Shown here: positions 18,801-32,100 of the stretch, piece after piece | How the letters are laid out: every line of letters starts with the position of its first letter | Numbering within the stretch: position 1 is the first letter of the stretch | Assembly (NCBI GenBank): GCA_032358165.1 | Contig: JAALGY010000032.1 | Coordinates: 3,410,001 to 3,474,000, forward strand | Length of the DNA: 64,000 bases | Source: Diplosphaera chodatii | Lineage: Eukaryota; Chlorophyta; Trebouxiophyceae; Prasiolales; Stichococcaceae | Reading direction: 5' to 3' | The notes under the pieces: model-generated | Told to the model about the DNA's origin: nothing | What the model saw: the letters and a program-made list of their open reading frames with translations, nothing else | Databases searched by the model: none | Position numbers and translations under genes: made by a program

Positions 18801-20170
18801 GGGCGGCAGATGCCGAGGAATCAGCGCAAAATGGTGACGCATCAGCAGGTGACACAGCGCAGCAGCCAGCGGGGCCACACGCCAGAGCCCTCGCAGCAGC
18901 CCGCAGCCGCAGCCTGCAGGTGGCCAAACAGTCGGCATCTGCATCAGCAGATGGCTGCAGGGCACCTCTGCTGGCAGAGCTTGAGCGGCAGGGTCATCGA
19001 ATAACGTTTTTGACTCGATGCTCTCTGGCTGCACAGGTTCTGGCGGGGATGCAGCACAGCGACAGCCCGATTGCAGCGCGAATAGCGACACTCGCCGCAC
19101 TGCGTGTGCACCTCGGCAGCCTGCCAGACACTGGCGCCGCTGCAGACCAGGCACGGGATGCAAAATGCATGTCGCAGTGCCACACAGCACGGACATGCAT
19201 GTCTTTTAACTATCTGTTTAGCGCACGGTGTTGACGCATTGCAGGCCCACAGCTGGGCGGCAGCGATGCTGCGGGCTCTCTTGCCGCTGGCCGCAGCGCA
19301 TGCGCATGAGCTGTTGCAGCAGCAGCGGCAGTCTGCATCCTCTGACATGCAGGTACACCTGCCTGCACCTGCTGCATCACTTGTCAGCTCTCCTCTGATC
19401 ATCGCAAGCCTTTCAATGGTCACCCTGCCTCGCTGCAACCTGTGGAACTTTGGGGCCGTCTCCTTTCCGCAGGTGGTGGCAGAGACGCTAAAGGTGCTGC
19501 TGGTAGCAGTTACCACAGCGACTCAGCTGAGCTCCAGCAATGGTGGCGGCGGCGGCGGCGGCGAGGTCTCACTGATGCGCGTGCTGCTGCCGCTGCTAAT
19601 CCAGGTGCTTTATAGCACAGGTGCAGTTGCCACACGACCAATACCACCTAGTGAGCAAAGCGAAGGTACCCGCTGCAAAACACTGGCGGCGCAGGTTAGA
19701 AATGCATCCGATCCAAGACCATTACACGATGTTGTTGCCTGCTCTGTTTCAGGCAGCGACGCCAGCGGAGCCACGGTTTGGCGGCCCGACGGCAGCCGCA
19801 AAGGCGCTTCCCGACATGGCGGTACGGCTGGTGACGGGGCTGGCTGCCGGAGCAACAGCTCCCACCTTCCGCGCCGTTGTTGCAGAGCTGCCGCCTGTGC
19901 TGAAGCAGCGGCTGCAGGTGGGGCTTCGTGGCTCTCTCGATGTCAGTCTCTGTGCACAGGGACAAGAACACGATGCTGTCCATAAAAGACGCATCAGTGA
20001 ATATCTTGTGCTCCACAAACCTCCGGGATTGGGCCCTGAAGTGGCCTATGTAAATGCAGTCGGCACTCAAGGCGTCAGTGCCGGGCGGAGCAGCCGGGGG
20101 GTCTGCAAGGCTGGCGCAAAAGCCCACCATTGCGTTGAAAAGTTTTGGTGCATTACCAGCACGAAGCTGA
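6808..20170 (+). CDS. HEATR5: HEATR5 / SWEETIE-like HEAT-repeat trafficking protein
   Basis: A giant HEAT-repeat protein. Animal HEATR5 and yeast Laa1 help AP-1 work at the trans-Golgi and endosomes, and plant SWEETIE is the relative. The start MALRIHDDEILGVEAYAAEL (ATG 6808, context ACCATGG) leads into HEATR5-like blocks in family order: ICCACLVKMYRKGDTLPLYA, GVEGPLFVALDAENVAAIAG, LRTRLFAAQCILELPSDVGS, LLAQYQAQLVSSLR and VLGRLAALLAAPLKGVQA. The acidic segment EEWPDDFDGEGGGDDFVG (about 18735-18792) follows a low-complexity Ala/Pro/Glu stretch. The last exon 20060-20170 encodes SALKASVPGGAAGG...KPTIALKSFGALPARS, matching the HEATR5 C-terminus (animal APTIKLKTSFF). Most exons are 100-250 nt, but 17765-19150 is one exon of about 1.4 kb. 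One phase-supported GC-AG intron (8086-8246) and two possible ones (donors at 16706 and 19151) are present. Some middle exon edges are uncertain; the gene identity is not. Confidence 0.9.
8086..8246 (+). other. GC-AG intron in HEATR5
   Basis: The exon ending KYSDNTL stops at AG and is followed by GCAAGT. The next exon begins after CTGGCAG and reads on to IYRAVSKVGGAGLWAYAGYA. The AG (phase 2) plus G join keeps that frame. The neighbouring GT (CAA|GTGTCT) would end the exon in phase 0 and put this acceptor in the wrong frame. Confidence 0.7.
16786..16935. repeat. AT-rich insertion-like patch in a HEATR5 intron
   Basis: A markedly AT-rich stretch in otherwise GC-rich DNA, inside the intron that ends at 16965. 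It holds a perfect 9-bp inverted repeat (16832-16840 with 16846-16854, spacer 5) and a second imperfect one, CAAACGG near 16792 with CCGTTTTG near 16805. I could not find convincing target-site duplications, so a decayed miniature element is only one reading. Confidence 0.5.
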
Positions 20171-20824
20171 CGGGGCACCTACAGAGCGGCGATGTAACTG
20201 CTGTGCAAGTGGCCAGCAGGGTTTGTTGCAGTTGAGTACCTGTAGGTGGTAAGTGGCCGTGTGTGGTACCGTCGCACCAGGGCAATTTTCAGCCGAGGTA
20301 TGCAAAGCACTGAGGCCATAGCACGATGATGAAATTGCTCACAAGTACATGCTGCCCGCCGCAGCTGCACCCACTTTGCTATCAGTGTCTGCCGATCATC
20401 CGGTATTGGGGTTCCTTCTGCTTGTTTTGACAGGGGCTTGCAATGGAGCAGCAGCAAATTCAACATTTGCGACCAGATTGCCAGGATTGGTCCACAACCC
20501 TACTCACATACGCAGCAAGTGAGACGAACGCTGCTGTTTCATCCAGGGTTTCACGCCCACATCTCGTCGACGGCCTGTCAGCGGATGTATCTTGATGGCT
20601 CCTCATTACTTGGTTAGTTGATGCCGGGCGATGCGCTCGGCTGTGCACTCATCAGGCAGCAGTGACATTTGAGAATACTCAACGCTCATACGATGTCATG
20701 TGGGCAGTTTCGTCGGTCGGCATGGCCTGGTTTATGTCACGCAGCAACGTGACTTGAGGCGCCATGCAGACTGCCGTAACAGCCACATCCCTTACACGCC
20801 AGGTGACGCATGCACGGTTGAGCA
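20171..20824. promoter_or_regulatory. Intergenic region HEATR5 to SEC6
   Basis: 654 bp between tandem plus-strand genes, holding the HEATR5 3' UTR and the SEC6 promoter. A TGTAA at 20193-20197, the usual green-algal poly(A) signal, lies only about 23 nt after the HEATR5 stop and may be too close to be the used one. Reading frames on the minus strand here lack recognisable motifs. I see no RNA gene. Confidence 0.45.
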
Positions 20825-23800
20825 ATGACAATCCGCTTGGATGAACGCATTGTAAGCGAACTTCATCCGAGAACGCGCGGCAATTGTGTTGCCGCATCCA
20901 TGCTGACAGGCCAGTGAGGCCAAGGCGGCGGCAGTGGAGGAGGTGGAGCGGTTGCTGCAGCACTCGGAAGATCTGAAGCGGCTGCATACGCTATGCCAGG
21001 ACTATGATCACAAAGCGCAGGTGATCCTGACCAGATCAGCGCAACCTGGCAGTGTGAACGTGATGAGGAACAGAATGTCTACGACATACTTGTAACAGAT
21101 TGCTTGTAATGAGCCACCTGTCATTGTAACCTCAGGCAACGAAGACGCAGCTGAGCACCACAATCGCCTCGCAGCTGGACACGATTCATATTGGCATCGA
21201 CAAGATTGATGCGTCCACTCGCGCGCTTGGAACGGTTCAGTCAGCATTTCAGGTGATCAGCAGATTACACCAGTCTGGCAACATACACCGATGTGCACAT
21301 TGAGTACTTCATGCTCCTCATCTCCTGCTGTCTACTGGGCGTGCACGTTCAACATGTCATCCGATCAATGCTCATGCCCTGCAAACGCAGACGATTGATG
21401 AGCTTTGCGAGGAGTGCGCAGCGCTGATCGAGCACCACGAGAAGATCCAGCTGCTGTCCATGGTGCACGGCAACCTGCGGAAGACGCTGGTGGACGTGGA
21501 GAACATCGCGGAGCTGCCGCAGGAGGCGTCCGCAGCGGAGGACCTGCTCCAGGACAACTCCCGGCTGCTGGAGGTGCACTTCCCGGACTATGAACACGGA
21601 TCCAGGGTTGGCACCACTGTTGCGGCCAGCATTCACAGCAGCATCCGAAACCGGCTCCAACAGACGCGCCTCCTAGCACCTGGGGGTTGTCAATGACACG
21701 GTTGCCAGTATGCAGCAGATACAACGGACATGCCTGCAGCCCGAGCTGCTCCTTCAGCACGTCAGGCGTTGGCACGTGCTTGCTGCAGGCATACCAGTGC
21801 CTGGCGGCGCTCGAGGGGACGGCTACGTTGGCGCAGAACACGCTGGATGGCATCGAGGCCCTCAATCAGCAGGAGCTGCGCAAGCTCAGCCTGTACTTCG
21901 ACCGGGTCAGTTGGCTGCATGACAGACAGCAATGCTGTATCACACAGCACTGTCCAGTGCAACATCTATTTGATGCAGCCATGCGTTCAGCATGGCGGAC
22001 CCAGCTGGAACCGTGCATTGGCAGCCCACTCCTCCTACCCTGTGCGCGATGCGCAAGGCGTGGGGTGTCAAGTGGTCACAAGTCAGGCACTGGTCCAGGC
22101 TGCCTGCCAGCCATCCTGAAGAGTGCTGCAGCACGCTTGCTGGTGATTGCCACACGCTGCGCTTGATCATTGCAGGTGAAAGCCACGATGTCGCGGTTTG
22201 AGGACCGGGTCTTCGGGCTGCTGCGCGGGTTCATGCTGCTGGGGCAGCAGGACCCGGCGCTGCTGGTCGCCGCCATCCGCATCGTGGAGATGCAGGAGCA
22301 CGTGGACCGCCAGATCCTGGCCTCAGCACATGGTGAGTGTTGACCATGACTGGTGACTGTGTCGATCATGGTGGTTGGGTCCTCGGAATGACACTGTTCG
22401 GCAGGTGACTTGCCTGGCGCACCTCTGACCTTCACGGTGATTGCCAATGGTAGCATCTCAGATGCACCCTGCAGTCAGTGATGGGAAACACCGAACCATG
22501 GTCCTCCGAAGTTCGTCAAGTAGCGTCGTGACCTGAGAAGGTGGATCCCAGCAGTGCAAAGTGCTCTCCAACAGCAACACACCGACAGCTGCGCACCTGG
22601 GCCTGCAGGCATGGAGGCCAAGGGCTACCTGGCGCGGGCGGAGCAGCAGATCAGCGCGTGCGTGATGGACATCTGCGCGCCGCTGCGCAAGCTGGCCGAA
22701 CGGCTGGCGGGCGGCAGCGCGGGCACCAGCGGCGAGCGCATGCAGGCGCTCCTCAACCAGGTGAGCATGCCGCTCTGGCACACCCGCCTGCATCCTCATC
22801 CGAAGGTCAGCACGATGCTACGGAGCCGCAAAAATTTTCTGACGAACGGCGTCTGGTGAAGCAGCACAACCTGCCGAATTAATGAGAAGCTTTTGAGAGC
22901 AAGCGGGGATGCTCGTGGTGGCCGCAGGCCCAGGCGCTGGTCGTGCAGCTGACGGACTGCTACGACAACGTGGTGCCCTGCTTCCCACCGGGCTATCAGG
23001 CCTTCGACACCATCTTCGCCAAGTTTCACGAGCACCTGGCGTTCATGGTGGACTGCGTCGGCGCCGCCGCCGCCACGCTGTCCAGCAACGACATCCTCAC
23101 GGTGCTGCCCCAGGCTTCCGGCCTGAACTTCTGTCCTGCGCCACGTGCCAGTGCCTGCGCCCCCTGTGCCAACCCTGATTGTTGTACCCTTGCCTTGCAG
23201 CCTGACACGACCTGAACTGCTTCGTCAAGAACTTGCACTCCACCCACCGAGTCCAACTATCATGACAAATCATGCCCTGCAGATGATCGCATGGACGCAG
23301 GACTTTGCGTATAACTGCCGCGAGCTGGGGCTGAGCGATGAGCAGTCAGCATTCAGCACATCAGAGAACAGCGGTACTGCGCTGCTCATCTCGGAGTACG
23401 CCTCCCGCACGTACGAGATGCTGCACAATTGGTCTGTCAACATCCTGCAGGTGGGCAGCAGCATGCCTGTCTTCAGGACACAGATACATGTGCAGACCCG
23501 TCCCTAACTACCACATGTGCACAGACAGGCTGGTGTACTGCCGCCGCTGAGGTGCACACCATTGCTGCTGTTGTTGCTGCCTGGTTCCTCTACATCAGGC
23601 CGGCTGCAGAGGAGGACCTCATCATCCACACACACCTTCAGGCATCTATCACGTCGTCAGCAGTGCAGTGGCAAAGTCAGTAGCTCACCATGTGCCCGCC
23701 GCCGCAGGGCGACATGCGGGAGCAGCCGCGCATGGCGGAGGACGGTCGCCTGTGGACCCCCGGCTCCGTCGACTTCTTCCGCACCATCAACGAGCAGGTG

Positions 23801-25906
23801 GCGCACCGGGAGCCATGGACATGCCCCATGCTGCCGCGCTGTCCGTGCCAATCAACAATGCATGCTGCCAGGCCTCAGAAGCGGTTCAGTCACCGTGTTC
23901 CAGCCCTGGGCTTCCATGCCATAGTCCGCGGGTCATCTACCTGGAACCTGCACGTCTTGCATGTGTGGCGCCGCAGGTCAATGTGGTGGAGCAGTACTCC
24001 ACGGGGGAGCTGCTGCTGCAGACGGCGCAGGCCGCGCTCACCGTCATCAAGGAGTACCAGGTGGGTTTTGGGGTGTGCAGCCATGCAGTGATGCCATGAG
24101 ACGCTCACTGCTTCCAGTCCTGAGCTGTCAGCCTGCGCAGCTGCCTCTGACCTAGAGCATCCCGCGATCAGGCAGCAGGCCTGAAGTTGACAGCCACTGT
24201 GAACACGACGACATGTGCACTTGGGCACAACACAGGTGGCGCAGGAGACGTTCATGCGGCAGGGACTGGCGGTGGGGCCCCTGTGCGCACTGGTCAACAA
24301 CAACTCTCGCTGCTACGATGACGCCGCCGAGTTCGCCGAGCACCTGACGGACACGCTGTCGGCGGACCTGCGGGTACGTGTCTGACCCGTGTCCACTGTT
24401 GCAGTGCGTGCCTGCGACCGGCTGCTGCTGTCGCTTGGGGCACTATGCTGCGGTGATATGCTGGCGAAGCCCAGGCCAACCGAGGTGTCGCCCTCATGCA
24501 GGATCAGGTGCAGGGCGATGCGCACAAGGAGGGCTTCATGGAGCTGTCGAAGATTGCCACGCGCCACATCTCCCGCTCCATCTTCGCCGACCAGGTGCAT
24601 TTAGAGCCCGAGCCTGAAGCATGTACATCAAACAGGAAGGTCCTAAGGCCTAGCAAGAGCTGTTGAGGTTGGTGGGGATGTCCTTCACGACAGGGTTGTC
24701 ATGCACTGCAGTCGAACAGGCAGCTCATAGCATATGGTACCTGATGTGACGCTCCATCTGTTGGATGTTGCGCAGGCGCTGAAGGAGCTGTTCCTCAAGG
24801 TCGGCGGCGTCGGCGAGTGGCTGCAGGGCGGCGGCATCGTCGACACTATCCTGGCCACGGTTGAGGACTACCTGGGGGAGTATCTCACCTACCTGCAGCC
24901 AGCCTTCGCCAACAGGTGCCTGCATGTGTGTGAAGCAGCTTGACAAGCGCTGGACTGTGCCGTGGCATAAGTCCTGTTCGCATCAACCAGCACGCCACGT
25001 CAAGCACTGATGCTTACTGCCACGTTGCAAGGTTCAGCACTTGGCGATTGAAAGCCAAAACCCATGTTTGTCTCAGCACCCGGGCCCGTGTGCGGGCGCA
25101 GGCTGTCCACCACGGCGGCCGGCGACACGGTGATGCACTACCTGGCGGGGCTGCTGGCGGGCACCAGGCAGTTCTCGGAGGCGAGCAGCGAGCGCCTGGA
25201 CGCCGACATCAGCGCCCTGGAGGCCTTCTTCGCGCAGCACCTCAAGCCCGACAAGGTGCTGCGCCCGCTGCATCCCGCCGGATGCGGACATGCCAACGAG
25301 CGCACTTTCGGCTGGATGCGGGATGTGGCATGCACGGCAGTCTACAGAATATCAAGCCACGCTGTTGTAGCAGTGCACCTGACGGGATATAAGCGGCAAT
25401 TTGTGCAGGTGGCGAAGACGGTGCAGCCGCTGCACGACGCACGTGGCCTTGCAGCCGCTGACAGCGTCGAGGGCTTCGTCCTCGGCTACACCAGCCTCCT
25501 GGAGGCCTACCCAGGTGTGTTGGGCCACGGGGCTCGTGCACTCAAGAATGCTGGCCATGACTTCGATGTGTTGGATGCAGTGTACGTCCCCAAGCGTGCT
25601 TGCAGCCGAACAGCTGGAGAGCAGAAGACATGGCGGCATGGCGGCATGGTATTGCAGTCTGCAGGTCCGTCACAGCAGGTGTTTGAGAGCTGAACCTGTT
25701 AGCGGTTCATTCCTGCAGGCCTGGAGCCATCAGCGGTAGAGAGCCTCGTACTGGCACGGGCTGACGTCCCTGCCGCAGAGGCCAAGCAGGCGGTGGCAGA
25801 GTGCCGAGATGTGTACGCACAGAGGAAGGGCCTGCCGCCAAGCAAGGGCGCCGTGTCCAAGACTCCGGACTATGATGCGCTTGTTCAGGCGCTGGCGCCG
25901 CTCTGA
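20825..25906 (+). CDS. SEC6: Exocyst complex subunit SEC6 (EXOC3)
   Basis: A core exocyst subunit that tethers secretory vesicles at the plasma membrane. Segments match plant SEC6 in order: SEAKAAAVEEVERLLQHSED, TIASQLDTIHIGIDKIDAST, DELCEECAALIEHHEKIQLL, LLVAAIRIVEMQEHVDRQIL, DCYDNVVPCFPPGYQAFDTI, RLWTPGSVDFFRTINEQV, QGLAVGPLCALVNNNSRCYD, FMELSKIATRHISRSIFADQ, LAATVEDYLGEYLTYL-like and, at the end, ECRDVYAQRKGLPPSKGAVS before the stop at 25904-25906. The proposed first exon is short (MTIRLDERI, 20825-20851, donor GTAAGC). It joins phase 0 to the exon at 20910 and gives an N-terminus about as long as the plant protein's. That intron would be only 58 nt, so the start is the least certain part. 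SEC6 converges with SKI3 downstream. Confidence 0.9.
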
Positions 25907-26185
25907 CTGGACATGACGACCACAGCTCTGACCTCAGTTCCTTCTGCAGCATTGCCAGCTTGTGTTTTTGACATGCTCTTAGGCATGGTTGTGTACAGCA
26001 GATCTCACGACAGTATGCACTGTGTAGAGTAGTCCGTGACATAGCTAAGCGCCAGTATCAACACCATATCCCCAAGATACACGGACTGCAACAATTCGCA
26101 ATGCAGCTGCACGAAGAGCCAAAGTTTGCAGCATGCCATGGAATGCCATCGCAAGACCACGCACAGCACCGGCTGTGGAAGCTAA
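25907..26185. other. Convergent intergenic region SEC6 / SKI3
   Basis: 279 bp between two stop codons that face each other, so it must hold both 3' UTRs and both poly(A) sites. No TGTAA is visible on either strand; the used signals must be variants. I see no gene or repeat. Confidence 0.5.
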
Positions 26186-29100
26186 TCAAGCCGTGGCGGC
26201 TGCAAGGTCCGCCCACAGCTCTGGCCGCCATGGCGCCACGTGTAGGCCCCTCGCCGCCAGTGTCGGCTGCTGCGTCAGCGCTGCAAGGCCGCAGCTCGCC
26301 GCCACCACCTCTGCGCTTGGGGGAGCAGCCGTAAACCTGGCCACCCTGCAGCTGCGCCCCTGCTGCTGCCCAGGCTGCGCAACAGCAGCCAGGTGAGCCT
26401 GCATCCGCTCCTCCCTGCACACCACACGTCAGCATCGATCAGACGATACAGCGGGAGCGGGTCACGAGCTGCATCCGGAAGCCGTGATCCGACCCCAACA
26501 CGCGTAGCTGGACAGCAGCGAGTTTGTGCTTGCACCGCAGGAAACGGCAACTTGCCATCCGACATAAGAATGGCACACCTGTTGCGTGCGCCGCCCAGCG
26601 CCTCGGCTCGAGCCGCCACCAGACGCGCCGCAGGCACCTCGCCAGTGGACAGCACGGCCTTCGCATGGCGACGCGCCTGCGAGGCGGCTGCTGCTGCCGC
26701 GGCGCTGTCGTCGATCGACGCTGCCTGCGTGATTGTGTATATCAGTGTCTCACCATGCCAGTGCCGGCATCTCAGTTACAACTCAGCGCATGCATGTGAG
26801 CCGGTGCTCGTTGGCTGCCTAGCGTGTCGTCCCCGTTCTGCTTGTTGTCACGCATGCCAGGAGCATCCAGTCAACACACACCTGCGCTGCCTGTGCGACC
26901 TGCAGCTGGGCAGCCACCAGGCGCGGCAGCATGGCCGCGGGAGCGCTGCTGATTTCTGTCCTGTCGGTGCGGCCGCCATCGTCCCCGCAGCTCTGCTGCG
27001 CCCGCTGCAGGTGACGCTGCGCGGCCTCGCCATACCCTGCGGCAGGTGGGCTGTCGCATGCCAATGGTGCGTGATAAGCTTCACCTCTCGTCCCTCTTGA
27101 CAAGGACTCCGCAGGACTGGCGAACAATGCAAAGATATTGCGCCAACTCCACCAGCTGGCAGTGACGATCGACAAGCTTGAGCACAGGATGCTATGCCAG
27201 ACGTTTGAGGTGTACCTTGCTGCTGGTGCAGCAGCGACAGCCGCAGGTGCAGCGCTGCCAGCCAGGTGCTGCTGGAATCCGGCGCAAGGCTTTGCTCAAC
27301 AGCCGGCATCACGTCTGCTGCGAAGGCCGCTGCCTCAGCTGGCGACCTGCGACCCAGCAGCCGCACTGCGGAAGCAGCTGCTGCAGGGTCACCGGCCTCA
27401 GCAGCACGCCGGAAAGCCTGGACAGCCTCCTGAGCGTCGCCCGCTGCCTCGTGGCACCTGCCATGCAGCAGTATAGCGCAAGGTTACAGGCATACCAGCA
27501 GACTGTACTGGGGGCAGCATAGGAGCACCTCGCGCGCTGCGACGGAGTCCTGCAGTGGACCCCCTGTGCAGGCTGCCGCCGTGGAGACGCTGCTCACCGC
27601 CTCAGGTGCAGGTCACGTCATCCAGCGCACCTGGCAATCTGACGGAGGGCAGCCTGCTGCGGGGTGCCGGCCGCCGCCGCCGCCTGCAGTGCCGCCTGGG
27701 CGTCAAACGCTGCCTGCGCCGGATGCCAGCCCAATGAAGGGGTTCAAGTCCACATCACTGATTTGGGCTACATTGCAGACTGTCTGCAGGCATTTGGGCC
27801 TCGGAAACTGTTTCCTACTTGCCTGCATGAGCGCGTCGTTGCGGCGGGCTCCGATGCGCGCCTGGCTGCGCGCCACCAGCAGGGCTGCTTTGGCTGCGGC
27901 CTGCACGCAACATTAATAGGCTTTGTCACTTCTGCATGGACAAAAGGCCCCTAGGTCGAGGCATACATGCTCTGAGTTTTTGAGGATGGCCCACGTCGCA
28001 CGCCTCGACAGCGGCAGCACAGGGGCACCGAGCTGCAGCATGCCGGCGGACAGCTACGAACTTGGGCCAGGGCGCCGACGGGGTACATTACCGGCGTGCC
28101 AGGTCGCGGCACTGCGGCAGCGAGCGCGGCGCTGCACAGCGCCTCTGCGGACCGGCAGTTGCGCGCCGCCGGGTGCGCCGCCGCCAGCTGCGCCGCCAGC
28201 AGGGCGCACAGCACCCACAGGGCCGCGTCCCAGGGCTGCGCGTGCAGCGCAGCCTTGAGCGCCTGCGCCGCCGGGGCAAGGAGTTTGTGGGCAGGTGCTG
28301 CACGTTGTCTTGCATCAGGGCCTCTTGAGAAGGCTCAACTCCCGGCTGCTTGAAGTGCTTGGCCGGTGACAGCAGCTGCCGGACACGAGAGGGGCAGCTC
28401 CGCATGCACGTTTGCAGTGTTTCAGCTCTAAAGAGCACTGGCAGCTGACCTGCAGCTTGGCAGCGAGGCGGCTGGCAGGGCCGCCGGCAGCCAGGACGTT
28501 GGCAACTCTCAACCTGTGCCCCTCTGCAATGACGGGGCCCAGCGCGTCATCCGCAGTCGCCCGCTGTGGCAGCCGCAGCGGCCACAGGGCCATCGCCGCT
28601 GCGGCGCTGTCCGGACCGGCGTCCGACAGCGCGCGGGTCGCCGCCGAGCGCAGCCGCAGGCTCCAGGGCGCGACATGCAGCGCCGCTCGCAGCCGCCCGG
28701 CGACCTGCATCCGCAGGGCGGTGGTTGCTCTGCCAGGCTGTGCGAAGTCGTCACTTGTGACACAGTGCCGCTTGACAGCGATCAGGGACGATGTGTGGCC
28801 AAGGCAACACCTGTTCTGGTGATCTGATGTAGATCTACACTCACTGTGGACATCATGTCATGTTGGTTTGGAAACCCTGACAGACCATCTGCAGTGCTTA
28901 GCTACCGCCTCCACAGCAGCTGCCCAGCGCTGGGAGACTGTGCATTTACACAGGGAATCGATCCCGATTGCAGAGGGCAGCAGAAAAAAACGGTCGAGAC
29001 TTGAACCCAGGGTTGGGTTTCAAATAGAAGGTAACCTGGGTTCATCGGACCGATGTGCCAAGCGAGAGTCCAGCTGTACTTGAACCCAAGGCGCCACTCT

Positions 29101-32100
29101 CCAATCAACTGGTGTAGCCTCGTTGAGTGGAGTATATGGGTGTAACCACATGAATCAAGCCTCGTCTACTGCAATGCTACTCTCTTTGGGTCATATACCT
29201 TGTGTTGGCTGCCGATCCATCCCTGATTTGTCTCCCATTCACCTTGTCGGCTGAATGGAAACGGCATCCATGCCGTGAGTGGCAGTATCAGCTGGGCACC
29301 GGCAGCGCACCTCGGCTGGGGGCTGGCCGCGTGCGGTGTCGGCGGCGGCCCACAGCAGCGCGGCGCCCGCGGCCAGCTCGGCGGACCAGGCGGCGCTGTC
29401 CCGCACCCACTGCAGCAGCGCGGCCGCCTGCCCCGCAACCGACTCCTCCTGCAGGTACAGCCAGCAGGGGTGCTCACAAGGCTGCTTCCATGCTGGCAGA
29501 CCGCAAGGCAAGCTCCATGAGCAGGTGGCAGTTAACCTTTCTGTCACCCAAGTACAGGTTGGGACTGACATCATGGCTCTCTGGCCAGCTGACCTCGGAG
29601 AGCAGCACGCCGGCAAGCACCGACAGCACGAGCTGCGGCACGCCCTGAGCTGGGCCCGCCGACACCACAGGCAGCGCCTGGTACAGCAGCTGCAGCGCCG
29701 CCTGCGGGCGGCCCTGCAGCACGTGCAGCTGGCACGCGGCCCGCAGCGTCGCCACCCGCGCCTGCGAATCCAATGGACACTTGACACATATTTGGGCGTT
29801 TATTTTGATGTACAAACAGTCACGTGGGTTTCACTGCTTGGCAAAAGGGGCGTGATGACAGCAGCTGCTGACCAGCTGGCCAGCTGTGCAGTAGTGACTG
29901 GCAGAGCAGGGGTATGAGAGGCTGGTGCACAGGGTTGCACGGCTTGGGAACCAGCACACAATTGGTCTGCACACCTCCGACTTGTCGGCGACGTGGAAGG
30001 TCTGCAGCGCCGACGCGAGCACGGCGGCGGCCGCGTCAGCGTCGCCCGACGCCGCCAGCGCCGCCGCGTGCGAGACGCGCGCCCAGGGGTGCTGCACGGC
30101 GCCCTCCGCCTCCAGCTTGCTGCAGGGCAGGCAGGAGCCACAATCCGACCCGCCTTGTAAGCCTCCACACCTGACTCGCCCCAAAGACAGGCAGGTTGGT
30201 CGGCGTGTACGGCCGTCGCTCCTTACTCCGCCTGCCAGCGAACGGCAGTTTCTACTAAAGGTTTGCCCAGACGCTCAGGTTCTTTGACACCTGTAGAGGG
30301 CCGCCGCCTCAGAGGCCATCCCGGCGCGCGTGGCGCTGCGCGCTGCATTGAGTGCCGCGCTGTGCGCGTTCCTCCACGTGTGCTCGTGCGGCGCCTCGAA
30401 GCGGGCGGGCGGCCGCCCCGGCCCCTGCTCGGTCCAGCCTGTGCAGGTGCGGATACTGTGCGACTCAGCAGCGTCATGACACACGTCAGCATACCATCGT
30501 CCGCTCGGGCGACGTTGCTGTCAGGTGGCCCAGCGCACATCAGCAGCCAGCAGCGCAGCTGAGGCCCCTGCTCCCTGCACTTGCTATCCGGAGTCCGAGG
30601 TGGTTGCGATTCACGAAGCTTGCACCTCGGGAGCCGGAGCCGAGCAGCGCCGCCGCGGCGGAGTATGCCGCGTGTGCGGCGGCATGGTCGCCACGAGACT
30701 CCGCCGCCAGCCCGGCCGCGTTTTGGGCTGCTGCGTTGAGCGGCTCGGCCTCTGCAGCACGGCGCGCCGCAGCATACGTGGCGCCGTCGAAGCCCCTGCA
30801 GCAGGCAGTAGCGCGCCATCAGCATGACACTCTGCTCATCTGTCCATACTGCCTGGCTCGTGTTGCAGACTTGTATGACCTTGTCTGGATACCATCGTCC
30901 GCTACAAGCGTCAGCAGCGGCAAGCGGCAGCAGCAGCAGGTGGAAGCAGCAGCAGACACGCACATGCTGGAGTGCGCCGCCCCCTCTGCCAGCCCCAACG
31001 CCGATTCGTTGGTGGCGCCCGGCAGCCGCGCCGCAAACTGTGCGTCCTGCCACTTCTCCTGCAACCCTGCGCAGCAGCAAGCCGCCCTCTTCCCCATTGG
31101 TACCAGCGCGTCAAGATGTCGACCATACATCTACAGTAGTGGAGCAGCACCTGCTAATCGGGTCACAGCCAAGGCCTGGTGAGCTGGCAACCATGAAATC
31201 CGCTATGTTTTAACGGACCTGTGGGGCTGCTGCCGGCCAGGGCGGCCATGGCCTCCCAGACGCGGGCGTACATCGGGTCGTGGCCCCGAGCCTGTCGCAT
31301 GACCACTGTCATCAGCTGCTGGAGTGGCAAGTGCATGCAGTGCGCAAATCTGTATCTGGTGGCAGATGCATTGGGAGTGGGGCATAGTGTTGCACTCGAC
31401 CACCTGAATGCAGCAGCTTGCCGACAGGCTGCAGCTGATGCGCCTACCGCTCAGAACAGAACAAGCAACAAGCGACAATACCAGCTGCAGGCATCGGTTT
31501 AAATCAGCAGGTTGTCTTCAGCAAAGAGGGCGCTGCTTTGCCAGCACACCTGCAGGTAGCAGTCGGCGGCGGCGGCGCGGCCGTCGACGCCGCCGGCCTC
31601 GGCGTACAGCCGCCCCAGCGCCGTCCAGGCGAAGGCGCTTCGGGGCTCCAGCTGCAGCGAGCGCCGCAGCGCATACTCCCGTCCCTTGGGCGCCACTGCG
31701 GCGCAGCCCAGCGCCGCCCACAGCCCGGCTGAGGCGGGCGCCAGCCGCAGGCCGCCTGCATGCAGCATATACGACTTGTTTCACTCACTCCCACATATTA
31801 TGCGATGACGGCCATTGAACGCGAGTGGGTGGCACCACTGAGCTGCCCAGGAAGTGTGCAAGCATCCACTCAGTCTGCCACTATCCCCACTATGATCCCA
31901 GCAAGCACCTGCGTAAGGTGCAGAGCAGACGCAACTGCCTCAACACCGGGCGCTGCCTGTTGCAATACTTTCAAGTAGCGGGGCGTGCAGTGTGGCAATG
32001 CTGCACCTTTGATGAGGCGCTCGGCGCTGGTGCGCAGCGCCTGCGCCCGGCTGGGCTCGAAGCGCTGTGCCTCCCGCCGCAGCTGTGCCTCGTGGTAGAA

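Noticed and set aside
18034..18927. 297-codon minus-strand ORF opposite HEATR5
   Set aside because: It is an antisense shadow of the GC-rich 1.4-kb HEATR5 exon; its composition is Ala/Ser/Cys low complexity with no domain.
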